Notes: a model not told the origin generated them from the letters alone. Counted from the first letter of the stretch, positions 9,986 through 17,559 are shown. The stretch is 17,943 bases of DNA from JAXDLK01 sp034666665 (GCA_034666665.1 JAXDLK010000332.1:1-17943); one strand, 5' to 3'. Translations and numbers: made by a program.

Positions 9986-10396
9986 ATGAAAGCCGCTGCC
10001 AACGTTTCCGTCATCGAGTCGCCGAAGGAAGACCAGCCGGCTCCGAGCCCACTCGCGCGTGCCCAGCGAGATTCCGTCGTGTCATTGCTGCCGGAAGGAA
10101 CGATCTTGCCGGCTCAAGTCGCACGCCGGTCGCGGCACCTCGCCAGCGGATCGTTCCGCCTGATGACCGCGGTCCTCGAAGACGCCGTCGGCTGCTTCTG
10201 CCACGCGGTCGACGGCGCGCGCCGCGCGCGCGACTGGGAGGAGGCGGCGAGCTGGATCTATTCCGAAGACCGTTCATGGCCCTTCTCGTTCCTCCAGGTG
10301 TGCGAGGCCTTGGATCTCGACGCCACATGGGTACGGAAACGGATCGCAGCGAGCCGAGAGAGAGAGAGGCCGGCGGGCGAACGCTCAGTCTCGTGA
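9986..10396 (+). CDS. Small uncharacterised protein with WPFSF-xxVCEALxLD motif
   Basis: The ATG at 9986 has AGGAGG at 9972-9977 with eight bases of spacing, giving 136 residues; a TTG at 9983 is also in frame. The C-terminal half carries DWEEAASWIYSEDRSWPFSF (83-102) followed by LQVCEALDLDATWVRKRI. I have seen this pattern, W-I-x-S-x-D-x-x-W-P-F-S-F-x-x-V-C-E-A-L-x-L-D-x-x-x-(V/I)-R, in small hypothetical proteins from high-GC deltaproteobacterial and related genomes. I know no function for it. Cys70 and Cys72 (GCFCHA) are additional conspicuous residues. The first 50 residues are Pro/Ala-rich and probably disordered. The tail (SRERERPAGERSVS) is charged, and its last four codons overlap the end of the acetate kinase gene on the other strand. 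Confidence 0.75.
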   Translation: MKAAANVSVIESPKEDQPAPSPLARAQRDSVVSLLPEGTILPAQVARRSRHLASGSFRLMTAVLEDAVGCFCHAVDGARRARDWEEAASWIYSEDRSWPFSFLQVCEALDLDATWVRKRIAASRERERPAGERSVS

Positions 10397-11497
10397 AGTG
10401 ACCTCGAGGGCAGCATCCGCGAGCACCCGTTCTTCGTCCACGGGAACGACCCACACGTCGATCCGGCTCGCATCGGCGCTGACGCGGGCCTCGGCACCGA
10501 CGGACGAGCGATTTCGCTCCCCGTCGAGCATCAGGCCGCACCATGCGAAGCGCTCGAGGATGCGGGCGCGGATCTCGGGTACGTGCTCCCCCACCCCGCC
10601 TCCGAACACCACACCGTCGGCGCCGCCGAGCACCGCCAAGTAAGCGCCGAGGTACTTGCGGGCGCGGTGGCAATAGACCTCGACGGCCAGCCGAGCCGCG
10701 TCCGAGGAGTCCCCGAGGAGCTCGCTCACGTCGGCGCTCCTCCCGGACATGCCGAGCAGGCCGGATTCGCGGTTCAGCATGCGGTCCAGAGCGTCGGGAG
10801 CGAAGCCCTCGTTGCGAGCGAGATACGTGAGGCAGCCCGGATCGAGATCGCCGGAGCGCGTCGCCATCACCAGTCCCTCGAGCGGGGAGAACCCCATCGA
10901 GGTGTCGCGAGGCTGCCCGCGGTCGATCGCCGTCATCGAACAGCCGGAGCCGAGCTGGATCGAGACCACGCGGCCGCCGTCCGGAAGATCCGGCCGGAGC
11001 TCCCGCCAGCGGCGCCACATCGCCTGGTGCGCGAGGCCGTGAAAGCCGTAGCGGCGGATGCCATGGCGTTCGCAGAGCTCTCGCGGCAGCGCGTAGCTCG
11101 CGGCCTCGCGAGGGAGTCGCGCATGGAAGGCGGTGTCGAAGACGGCAACCGCCGGAACCTCGTCGCCGAGCCGCTCGCGCGCGGCGCGAACCCATTCGAG
11201 CGCCGGGGGATTGTGGAGCGGCGCAAGCGCGCTCAGACGCTCGATCTCGCGTTCGACGTCGGCGTCGATCCTGCACGGCTCGACCAGCCGGCTGCCGCCG
11301 TGAACGATGCGGTGCGCCGCGACCGACACGCGATCGGTCGAGCCGCCGAGGAACGCCCGCAGGATCTCATCGGCAGGAGCATCCTCCGCTCGGCGGCGAT
11401 GCATGGCGGCGAGCCGTGTGACTGCGCCGGCGGTCTCGCCGAAGAGCGCCAGACGGACCGAGGAGCTGCCCGCATTGATCGTCAGCACCCGCTTCAT
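10385..11497 (-). CDS. ackA: Acetate kinase-family protein (acetate/propionate kinase, divergent motifs)
   Basis: The product (370 residues from ATG 11497) belongs to the acetokinase family of the ASKHA fold, enzymes that interconvert acyl phosphate plus ADP with carboxylate plus ATP. Family marks: INAGSSSVR at 7-15, AHRIVHGG with Arg63, LAPLHNPPALE, VFDTAFH with Asp121, YGFHG with His153, DTSMGFSPLEGLVMATRSGD with Arg214, ESGLLGMSG, VYCHRARKYLGAYLAVL and a GGGVGEH loop with Glu304. It is about 30 residues shorter than E. coli AckA. Several normally constant positions differ: QLGSG for HLGNG (181-185), HGLAH for HGTSH (153-157) and GEH for GEN, so substrate or activity may differ. No ribosome site precedes ATG 11497; the open frame extends upstream to 11653 but has no family similarity. 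No phosphotransacetylase or phosphoketolase gene is adjacent. It is divergent from the regulator at 11736. The symbol is tentative. Confidence 0.88.
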   Translation of the reverse strand: MKRVLTINAGSSSVRLALFGETAGAVTRLAAMHRRRAEDAPADEILRAFLGGSTDRVSVAAHRIVHGGSRLVEPCRIDADVEREIERLSALAPLHNPPALEWVRAARERLGDEVPAVAVFDTAFHARLPREAASYALPRELCERHGIRRYGFHGLAHQAMWRRWRELRPDLPDGGRVVSIQLGSGCSMTAIDRGQPRDTSMGFSPLEGLVMATRSGDLDPGCLTYLARNEGFAPDALDRMLNRESGLLGMSGRSADVSELLGDSSDAARLAVEVYCHRARKYLGAYLAVLGGADGVVFGGGVGEHVPEIRARILERFAWCGLMLDGERNRSSVGAEARVSADASRIDVWVVPVDEERVLADAALEVTSRD

Positions 11498-11545
11498 CGG
11501 CGAACGTGGCCGAGGCCAGGCTCCGTCGCGGCGACATCGACCGCG

Positions 11546-11570
11546 TGGAGCGGACTCCGGACTCGCTCCA
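11546..11570. repeat. Inverted repeat in the divergent ackA / regulator gap
   Basis: TGGAGCG (11546-11552) and CGCTCCA (11564-11570) are perfect inverted arms around an eleven-base centre that itself contains TCCGGA. The 25-base dyad lies in the 238-base gap between the two divergent starts, about 49 bases from ackA and 166 from the regulator gene. It could be an operator or an mRNA hairpin in the ackA leader; no evidence chooses between them. Confidence 0.35.
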
Positions 11571-11735
11571 GGACCATCACGCGCATGAGCCGCCCGCCTC
11601 CCATATTCGAGGGCGACCGCGTGGGCAATTGCCGGCGGTTCCGCGCGCGGCAAGAACGCGGGCGAACTCGTCCGGCAAACCCCGATGGAGCACCCAACCA
11701 GCGCGTGCTAACGATCGACGTTCGAGGAGCCCCCC

Positions 11736-13097
11736 TTGGCCGGACGCATCCTTCTCGCCGACGACGAGATCTCGATCCGAGACAGCCTGGCCGAGCTCAT
11801 GCGGCAGGAAGCCTACGAGGTGGACGTCGCCGCCGACGGGGTCGAGGCGATCGCAGCCATCGACGACGCCATCTACGACGTGGTGATCACCGACCTGAGG
11901 ATGCCCGGGGCGGATGGTCTGGCGGTGCTGCGGCACGCCCGCGAGGTCGCGCCGCAGACTCTCGTCCTGCTGATCACGGCCCACGCGTCGATCGACACGG
12001 CGGTCGAGGCGCTCCGGCGCGGCGCCCACGACTACATCCTGAAGCCGATCCTGATCGAAGAGGTGCTCGGCAAGGTCTCCCGTCTGCTGGAGCACCGGCA
12101 GCTCGCCTGGGAGTCACAGATCCTGCGGAGCCAGATCGAATCCCGGTACGACTTCGCCCAGATGATCATCGGCCGCAGCCCGGCGATGCGCGACATCCTC
12201 GAGCTGATCCGCAAGGTCGCGCCGACGAACAGCACGGTGCTGCTGACCGGCGAGAGCGGCGTCGGCAAGGAGGTCGTGGCCCGGGCGATCCATCATTCGA
12301 GTCTGGTCCACGAGCACCTCTTCCTGCCGGTGAACTGCGGCGCGATCCCCGAGAACCTGCTCGAGAGCCAGCTCTTCGGCCACGCCCGCGGCTCGTTCAC
12401 CGGGGCCATCGCGGCACACGAAGGGCTCTTTCAACGAGCGCGCGGCGGTACCATCTTCCTCGACGAGATCGGCGAGCTCCCCGGCAGTCTGCAGGTGAAG
12501 CTCCTGCGCGCGATCCAGGAAAAAGAGATCCTCCCGCTCGGCACCACCACACCGATCAAGGTGGACTTGCGGATTCTCGCGGCGACGAACCGCGATCTCC
12601 GAAAGGCCGTCGACGACGGCACGTTCCGCGAGGATCTCTACTACCGGCTGAACGTCGTCAACGTGGACATCCCGCCGCTCCGCCAGAGGCGCGAGGACAT
12701 CCCGCAGATGGTCGATTACCTCGTCCGCCGCCACAACACAGAGCTGAACCGGAGCTACAAGGGCGTCGACAACACGACCATGAAGGTGCTGATGTCGCTC
12801 CCCTGGAAGGGAAACATCCGCGAGCTCGACAACGTCATCGAGCACTCGATGATCCTCGGCAACGGCGACTGGATCACGCCGGTCGATTTGCCGCGGTCGA
12901 TCGCGAACGACGGCCCGACGGCCGCGTCCGCCGGCGACGACCTCCGCGAAGCATCGCGCGCCTTCGAGAAGGGCCACATCGAGAACGTGCTCCGCCGCAG
13001 CGACCGCGACAAGCGCAAGGCCGCCGAGGCGCTCGGCCTGAGTCTCTCGTCGCTCTACCGCAAGATCGAAGAGCTCGGCATCCGCGGCGACGTGTGA
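11736..13097 (+). CDS. NtrC-family sigma-54-dependent response regulator
   Basis: This 453-residue protein has the three NtrC domains. The receiver (1-115) has the acidic pair Asp9-Asp10, phosphoacceptor Asp53 in ITDLRMP, Thr81 and Lys103. The AAA+ sigma-54 activation domain (about 143-375) has Walker A GESGVGKE at 172-179, the sigma-54 contact loop GSFTGA at 219-224, Walker B GGTIFLDEIGE at 237-247, LYYRLNV with arginine-finger-region Arg304, and GNIRELDN. A Fis-type helix-turn-helix covers 425-447 (KRKAAEALGLSLSSLYRKIE). The loop is normally GAFTGA; Ser for Ala is a mild natural variant, so activity with sigma-54 is still expected. The start is TTG 11736, with GAGGAG at 11724-11729 and six bases of spacing. 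It should respond to a histidine kinase, but none is in the window. Target genes are unknown. Confidence 0.95.
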   Translation: MAGRILLADDEISIRDSLAELMRQEAYEVDVAADGVEAIAAIDDAIYDVVITDLRMPGADGLAVLRHAREVAPQTLVLLITAHASIDTAVEALRRGAHDYILKPILIEEVLGKVSRLLEHRQLAWESQILRSQIESRYDFAQMIIGRSPAMRDILELIRKVAPTNSTVLLTGESGVGKEVVARAIHHSSLVHEHLFLPVNCGAIPENLLESQLFGHARGSFTGAIAAHEGLFQRARGGTIFLDEIGELPGSLQVKLLRAIQEKEILPLGTTTPIKVDLRILAATNRDLRKAVDDGTFREDLYYRLNVVNVDIPPLRQRREDIPQMVDYLVRRHNTELNRSYKGVDNTTMKVLMSLPWKGNIRELDNVIEHSMILGNGDWITPVDLPRSIANDGPTAASAGDDLREASRAFEKGHIENVLRRSDRDKRKAAEALGLSLSSLYRKIEELGIRGDV

Positions 13098-13225
13098 AGA
13101 TTCCGAGTTCTGGCACTGGGCTTCCCGCCGCCGCGAAGCTCGCGGAGGAAAGTCCCGCTCCGCGTCGATCCGCCGTCGGTCCGATTCCTGCATCGTCCAT
13201 GGCTCGAGGTCCCAGAGGAATGGTG

Positions 13226-13657
13226 GTGGGCGACCGGATGGCGCGGGATCTGATCACGATCTCGCCGGCGGATAGCTGTGCCAAGGCGATCGCGGTGATG
13301 GAGGCCGCGCGGGTCGACCATCTCCCGGTCGTCGAGGGCGCTCGGCTCGTCGGCCTGGTGTGCGAGCTCGACATTCTCCGGCATGCTCCCCTCGAAGCTG
13401 CGGCCGAACGTCAGGGAACCGAGGCATCCTTCCTGGTGCACGTGAAAGTGGGCGGCGTCATGACCTACGCCCCCGTGACCGTGGGTACGTCGGCGCCGCT
13501 CGCTCTGGCGGCCGCGACGATGCGCGACCGCGGCGTGAGCGCGATACCCGTCGTCGATGGCGATCGCCTGGTCGGCATGATCACGACCGCGGAGATCTTG
13601 GCGGCGCTCCTCGACGTGCTGGATGGTTCGGGCGTCCGCACGTCGCCAGAGGGGTAG
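13226..13657 (+). CDS. Two-CBS-domain protein
   Basis: About 143 residues form a tandem CBS (Bateman) pair: domain one about 1-55 (GDRMARDLITISPADSCAKA ... DHLPVVEGARLVGLVCELDI) and domain two about 75-130 (GGVMTYAPVTVGTS ... GVSAIPVVDGDRLVGMITTA). Such stand-alone pairs bind adenine nucleotides or similar ligands and act as energy or ligand sensors. I chose GTG 13226 because GAGGA at 13215-13219 is six bases upstream and because CBS pairs of this type begin just before the V-x-D-x-M motif. In-frame GTG 13223 and ATGs at 13220 and 13199 are alternatives. It follows the NtrC regulator by 128 bases on the same strand and could share a transcript, making it a possible modulator, though these proteins are common and often stand alone. 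The longer open frame upstream is a shadow. Confidence 0.88.
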   Translation: MGDRMARDLITISPADSCAKAIAVMEAARVDHLPVVEGARLVGLVCELDILRHAPLEAAAERQGTEASFLVHVKVGGVMTYAPVTVGTSAPLALAAATMRDRGVSAIPVVDGDRLVGMITTAEILAALLDVLDGSGVRTSPEG

Positions 13658-13723
13658 CACGTCTCTCCAGGCGGCCCCGGCGCCGAATCGGCCGAAGGGT
13701 TCGCCTCGCATTCGACGGTGAAT

Positions 13724-13729
13724 TACAAT
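13724..13729 (+). promoter_or_regulatory. Possible -10 box (TACAAT)
   Basis: TACAAT matches the TATAAT consensus at five of six positions and is conspicuous in this GC-rich DNA. Transcription would begin near 13736, leaving a leader of about 22 bases before the GTG at 13759 that still contains its ribosome site. The -35 region (near 13700) is poor. Confidence 0.35.
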
Positions 13730-13758
13730 CGCCAGGCGATGAGCACCGGGAGACGATC

Positions 13759-14733
13759 GTGAGCTCGAAGAAGCCTTCCGCGGCTTCCGGCCGCCGTCCG
13801 AAGCGCGGCGCTGCCCGTTCGGGGCAGTCGCCGCCGATCATGCGCACGATGCTGGTGGAGGCGCTCGGGAGCTGGGTACCGCCGACCGTCGCCGGCGTCG
13901 CCGCGGTGCTCCTCACGATCGGCGGCCTGGCGGGTGTGATCGACGAAGGCGTCGCCGTCACCTGGATCGGCTGCGCGCTTCTCTTCCTCGTGCTCTTCTC
14001 TCCGTTCCGCCGCTACTTCTTCTCCCGTGAGCCCTGGGAACGATATCCGGCGATCGCGTTCGCCAGCCTCTGGCTGGTCGGGCTCGCCACGGTGCTCCAT
14101 CGACACGACTTGCCCGGAGCGCCGATGCGCTCCGGCGTTCTCCACCCCGGCGAGGGCCTGTCGCTGCCCGCCGGCCGGCGATACGCGATCCTCGTCGACG
14201 GCCACTTCAAGCGGAACGAAGCGCGCGGAAACCGCGAGGCACGGTATCACTTGGCGCTCGCGAGCCAGGGTATGCCGCCGGTGCCGCTGGACGGTGCCTT
14301 CGAGGACACCTGGGCACGGCAGCGTCTCGGGCGTCGCGGCTCGACCGAGGTCGAGGTCCAGCACACGGCGGTGCTCCATCGAGTCGAGCTGCCGGACGCC
14401 CGGACCTCCACGCTCCGCCTCGAGAGCCTCGATGATTCGCTGGAGCCGTCGCTGAACGTCGCCGTCTACCCCGGCTTCCCCTGGTGGCTGCTTCCAGCCG
14501 CGGGGCTCGCAGGCCTGACGGCGCTCCTCGCCTGGGAGAAATGGCGGGACGGCGACGGCTCGGCGGCCATGGCCGCCGCGGTCACGTATTTCGGCGTGTA
14601 TGCGACGCTCAACTGGGTCGCGCCGCACCCGACGTTCCGCAGTCTGATCGGCGCGATGCTGATGGGTGGCATCATCGGGCTGCCGCTCTCCGCGCTCGCG
14701 TGGTGGGTCGTGCCGCGCCGCTGGCTCGCCTAG
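13759..14733 (+). CDS. Integral membrane protein, six predicted helices, unknown function
   Basis: The start is GTG 13759, with GGGAG at 13748-13752 and six bases of spacing, giving 324 residues. Residues 1-30 are basic and probably cytoplasmic. Hydrophobic segments lie at about 43-61, 65-81, 97-114, 241-259, 268-287 and 296-317. Between the third and fourth is a soluble domain (about 115-240) with beta-like stretches such as RRYAILVDGHF, ARYHLALAS and STEVEVQHTAVLHRVELP. From the positive-inside rule (FRRYFF and EKWRD as cytoplasmic) it would face outward. I recognise no family, enzyme motif or transporter signature. The tldD start follows 21 bases later, so the protein is probably cotranscribed with tldD and tldE and may work with them. 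An upstream extension of the frame to 13360 overlaps the CBS gene and is rejected. Confidence 0.78.
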   Translation: MSSKKPSAASGRRPKRGAARSGQSPPIMRTMLVEALGSWVPPTVAGVAAVLLTIGGLAGVIDEGVAVTWIGCALLFLVLFSPFRRYFFSREPWERYPAIAFASLWLVGLATVLHRHDLPGAPMRSGVLHPGEGLSLPAGRRYAILVDGHFKRNEARGNREARYHLALASQGMPPVPLDGAFEDTWARQRLGRRGSTEVEVQHTAVLHRVELPDARTSTLRLESLDDSLEPSLNVAVYPGFPWWLLPAAGLAGLTALLAWEKWRDGDGSAAMAAAVTYFGVYATLNWVAPHPTFRSLIGAMLMGGIIGLPLSALAWWVVPRRWLA

Positions 14734-14754
14734 CCGCTGCCCGCGCCGCCCACC

Positions 14755-16188
14755 ATGTTCGAGGAGATCGCCAGCCGTTTTCGAGAAGTCGCGCCGCGCG
14801 CGGACTTCTGGTCGCTCCGCGTGGTGCAGGAGGAGGACGAGGATCTGCGCGTCCGTCAGGGTGTCGTGTACCCGATGCGCAGCCGAGCAGACGCCGGCGC
14901 GATGGTGACCGTGGCGGTCGATGGCGGCCTCGGGTATTCGGCGACCCCGGACCTCACGCGCGAGGGGCTCCGCCGCGCGGGGGCGGATGCTCTGGCGTGG
15001 GCGCGAAGGACGGCGGGCGCGACGCTCGTCGACTGGGCCGCGGTCTCGCGCTCCCCCGCGCAAGGCGAGTACGCTTCTCTCGTCCGGCAGCCCTGGGAGG
15101 CGACGTCGCTCGCCGGCCGGATCGATCTCCTGCGCGCGGAAAGCGAACGGCTGCACGGTGATGCGCGGATCGTCGATTGGTCCGCCGCGTTCTCGTACTC
15201 TCGCGTCGAGTCTCACCTCGAGACCTCGGCGGGCGCACGGGTGCGGCAGCGGTTCCACTATCTGCTGCCGACGCTCGCCGCGACCGCGTACGAACGCGGC
15301 GAGAGCCAGACGCGGACGTTCGGCGGCCATGCCTGGGCTCGCCAGGGCGGGCTCGAGGTGCTCGACGAGGTCGGCTTCGTGGGCGCCGGCACCCGCGTCG
15401 GCGAGGAGGCGCTCGAGCTGATCGCGGCCCCCGACTGCCCCTCCGGGACCATGGATCTCGTACTCGCGCCCGACCAGATGATCCTGCAGATTCACGAGTC
15501 GATCGGTCATCCGCTCGAGCTCGATCGCATCCTCGGTGACGAGCGAAACTACGCCGGCCGGAGCTTCGTCACGCCCGAGATGTTCGGCACCTATCGTTAC
15601 GGCTCCGAGCTCTTGAACGTCGCGGTGGATCCCGCAGTCCCCGGCGAGCACGCGAGCTTCGGTTTCGACGACGACGGCGAGCCCTCGCGCCGCGAAGAGG
15701 TGATCCGCCGCGGAATCCTGTTACGGCCGCTCGGCGGGCGGACGTCCGCCGCGCGCGCCGGGTGGACGCCGCTCGCGACGGCGCGCGCGAGCAGCTGGAA
15801 TCGGCCGCCGATCGACCGCATGGCGAACCTGAACCTCGAGCCGGGAGATTCGGCGTTCGACGACCTCGTCGGCGGCATCGACGCCGGCGTCTACATGGAG
15901 ACGAACTGCTCCTGGTCGATCGACGACGCGCGCAACAAGTTCCAGTTCGGCTGCGAGCTCGGCCGGCGGATCGAGCACGGGCGAATCGGCGGCGTCGTCA
16001 AGAACTCGAACTATCGCGGCATCTCCGCGACGTTCTGGAGAAGCCTCGCGGGCGTCGGCAGCCGGGACACGTTGCGCGTGCTCGGGACGCCCTACTGCGG
16101 CAAAGGCGAGCCGAACCAGGTGATCCGCGTCGGCCACGCAGCGCCGGCCTGCCGGTTCGCGGCCGTCGACGTCTTCGGCGGCGCCTGA
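14755..16188 (+). CDS. tldD: TldD-family zinc metalloprotease
   Basis: The 477-residue product matches the TldD/PmbA family, close to the length of E. coli TldD. The zinc protease motif is His247-Glu248-x3-His252 in QIHESIGHPLELDRILGD, corresponding to the HExxxH of TldD. Other marks are the N-terminal RxRQGVVYPMRSRADAGAMV region, GFDDDGEPSRREEVIRRGIL, and the C-terminal CGKGEPNQVIRVGHAAPACR. TldD and TldE form a heterodimeric peptidase with the active site in TldD, best known from microcin B17 leader removal and CcdA degradation in E. coli. No obvious ribosome site precedes ATG 14755; the previous stop is only 21 bases upstream, so translational coupling is likely. The tldE homologue follows after nine bases. 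I saw no peptide precursor gene nearby, so a housekeeping role is the default. Confidence 0.93.
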   Translation: MFEEIASRFREVAPRADFWSLRVVQEEDEDLRVRQGVVYPMRSRADAGAMVTVAVDGGLGYSATPDLTREGLRRAGADALAWARRTAGATLVDWAAVSRSPAQGEYASLVRQPWEATSLAGRIDLLRAESERLHGDARIVDWSAAFSYSRVESHLETSAGARVRQRFHYLLPTLAATAYERGESQTRTFGGHAWARQGGLEVLDEVGFVGAGTRVGEEALELIAAPDCPSGTMDLVLAPDQMILQIHESIGHPLELDRILGDERNYAGRSFVTPEMFGTYRYGSELLNVAVDPAVPGEHASFGFDDDGEPSRREEVIRRGILLRPLGGRTSAARAGWTPLATARASSWNRPPIDRMANLNLEPGDSAFDDLVGGIDAGVYMETNCSWSIDDARNKFQFGCELGRRIEHGRIGGVVKNSNYRGISATFWRSLAGVGSRDTLRVLGTPYCGKGEPNQVIRVGHAAPACRFAAVDVFGGA

Positions 16189-16197
16189 AGCTTCGCC

Positions 16198-17520
16198 GTG
16201 CGCGACGATTTCCACCGCCTCGCCGACTGGATCGCCGGGCTCCTGCAGCCCCGCGAGATCTTCACCGCGTACTTCCGCGGCGAGGAGTCCGACTTCGTTC
16301 GCTTCGGCCGGAGCCGCGTCCGCCAGGCGGGCAGCGTGCTGCAGCGATCGCTGACCCTCGATCTGATCGAGGGCGCGCGGCACGCGACCGGGACGGTGAC
16401 GCTCGCGGGGGACCCCGAGATCGACCGCTCCCGGCTCGTGGAGCTGACCGCACGACTGCGGGCCGCACGCGGCGAGAGCGGCGACGACCCGTTTCTCCAC
16501 TACTCGACCGATGCTTCCTCGATCGAGACGGCCCACGAGCAGCGTCTGCCGGAGCGCGGCTACGTGCTGTCGCAAGTGGAGCGTATCGGGCGGGGACGCG
16601 ACCTCGTCGGCATCCATGCGAGCGGGTCGATGCATGCCGGCTTCGCGAGCTCCTTCGGCCAGCGAAGCTGGTCCACCGCTCACTCGTTCCATCTCGACTG
16701 GAGCTTTCATCGCGAGGATGGACGAGCGGCCAAGGCGTCGTACGCGGGATTCGAGTGGCAGCCGGACGTGTTCGAACGGCGCTTCGAGCATGCTCGCCAG
16801 TCGCTCGAGCTGCTCGCACGTCCCCCGCGAACGATCACTCCCGGTGGATACAGGGTGTTCCTCACGCCCGCGGCGCTCGCCGAGATCCTCGGGCTCCTCT
16901 CCTGGGGCGGCTTCGGGGTGAAGGCGGAGCGCACGCGGACGACTCCACTCCTCAAGATGATCGTCGACGATGTGCGGCTCCATCCCGGCGTGACGATCGT
17001 CGAGAACACGGGCGGCGGGATCGCGCCCGCATTCGAGGAGTCCGGGTTCCGCAAACCTCCGGAGGTCGTGCTCGTGCGGCAGGGGGCGATCGCGGATCGG
17101 CTGGTATCCGCCCGGTCCGCACGCGAGTATGGAATGGAGCCGAACGGCGCCGGCGCGTCCGAGGCGCCGCTCTCGGTCGACGTCGCCGGCGGCGACCTCG
17201 AGGACCGCGAGGTGCTCCGCCGGCTCGGACGTGGCGTGTGGATCGGCAACCTCTGGTACCTGAACTTCTCCGACCGCAACGCCTGCCGCTTGACGGGGCT
17301 CACCCGCTTCGCCTCCTTCTGGGTGGAAGACGGTGAGCTCTCGGCGCCGCTCGCGACGATGCGCTTCGACGAGACGATCTACCGCATGCTCGGCGCGAAC
17401 CTCCTCGGGCTCACCCGCGAGCGAGAGGTGATCTTCGATCCCGGCACCTACGGCTGGCGATCCTGCGAGAGCGCACGGGTGCCGGGAGCGCTTGTCGAAG
17501 ACTTCCGGTTCACGCTTTAA
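16198..17520 (+). CDS. tldE: TldE/PmbA-family protein, partner of TldD
   Basis: This 440-residue protein has the TldE/PmbA architecture and belongs with the TldD before it: VRFGRSRVRQAGSVLQRSLT near the N-terminus, GSMHAGFASSFGQRSWSTAH, a central domain with LTPAALAEILGLLSWGGFG where TldD has its protease motif, and the C-terminal GVWIGNLWYLNFSDRNACRL and WVEDGELSAPLATMRF. No HExxxH is present, as expected for TldE, which completes the substrate channel while TldD cuts. The GTG start at 16198 is nine bases after the tldD stop; GAAG at 16187-16190 is a weak ribosome site overlapping that stop, consistent with coupled translation and equimolar subunits. PmbA is the synonym. The alternative reading as a second independent protease is unlikely given the missing motif. 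Confidence 0.92.
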   Translation: MRDDFHRLADWIAGLLQPREIFTAYFRGEESDFVRFGRSRVRQAGSVLQRSLTLDLIEGARHATGTVTLAGDPEIDRSRLVELTARLRAARGESGDDPFLHYSTDASSIETAHEQRLPERGYVLSQVERIGRGRDLVGIHASGSMHAGFASSFGQRSWSTAHSFHLDWSFHREDGRAAKASYAGFEWQPDVFERRFEHARQSLELLARPPRTITPGGYRVFLTPAALAEILGLLSWGGFGVKAERTRTTPLLKMIVDDVRLHPGVTIVENTGGGIAPAFEESGFRKPPEVVLVRQGAIADRLVSARSAREYGMEPNGAGASEAPLSVDVAGGDLEDREVLRRLGRGVWIGNLWYLNFSDRNACRLTGLTRFASFWVEDGELSAPLATMRFDETIYRMLGANLLGLTREREVIFDPGTYGWRSCESARVPGALVEDFRFTL

Positions 17521-17530
17521 TCCCGCTCGA

Positions 17531-17548
17531 GGCCGGCGAACGCCGGCC
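17531..17548 (+). terminator. GC-rich hairpin between tldE and the cupin gene
   Basis: GGCCGGCG at 17531-17538 and CGCCGGCC at 17541-17548 are perfect inverted arms around AA (as RNA probably a seven-pair stem with a four-base GAAC loop). It lies ten bases after the tldE stop, with no T-run behind it. It could be a processing, attenuation or weak termination structure. Confidence 0.4.
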
Positions 17549-17559
17549 CAGTCCCGACG

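Noticed and set aside
9640..10014. Open frames on both strands in the 9635-9985 gap (9695-9964 plus, 9640-10014 minus)
   Set aside because: Neither has a ribosome site, a domain or the codon character of neighbouring genes. The region looks regulatory, and the minus frame runs into the start of the 9986 gene.
11498..11653. In-frame N-terminal extension of the acetate kinase gene
   Set aside because: The family begins with the K-x-L-x-I-N-A-G-S-S-S segment right after ATG 11497. The extension is Pro/Arg/Ala-rich and unlike any acetate kinase.
13111..13126. TGGCAC-N5-TTCCC as a firm sigma-54 promoter before the CBS gene
   Set aside because: The -24 half is perfect, but the nearly invariant GC of the -12 half is CC, so it is mentioned only as supporting speculation.
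10583..13198. Plus-strand open frame running through ackA and the regulator into the CBS gene
   Set aside because: Only the last portion (after about 13220) has protein character; the rest is a shadow of two certain genes.
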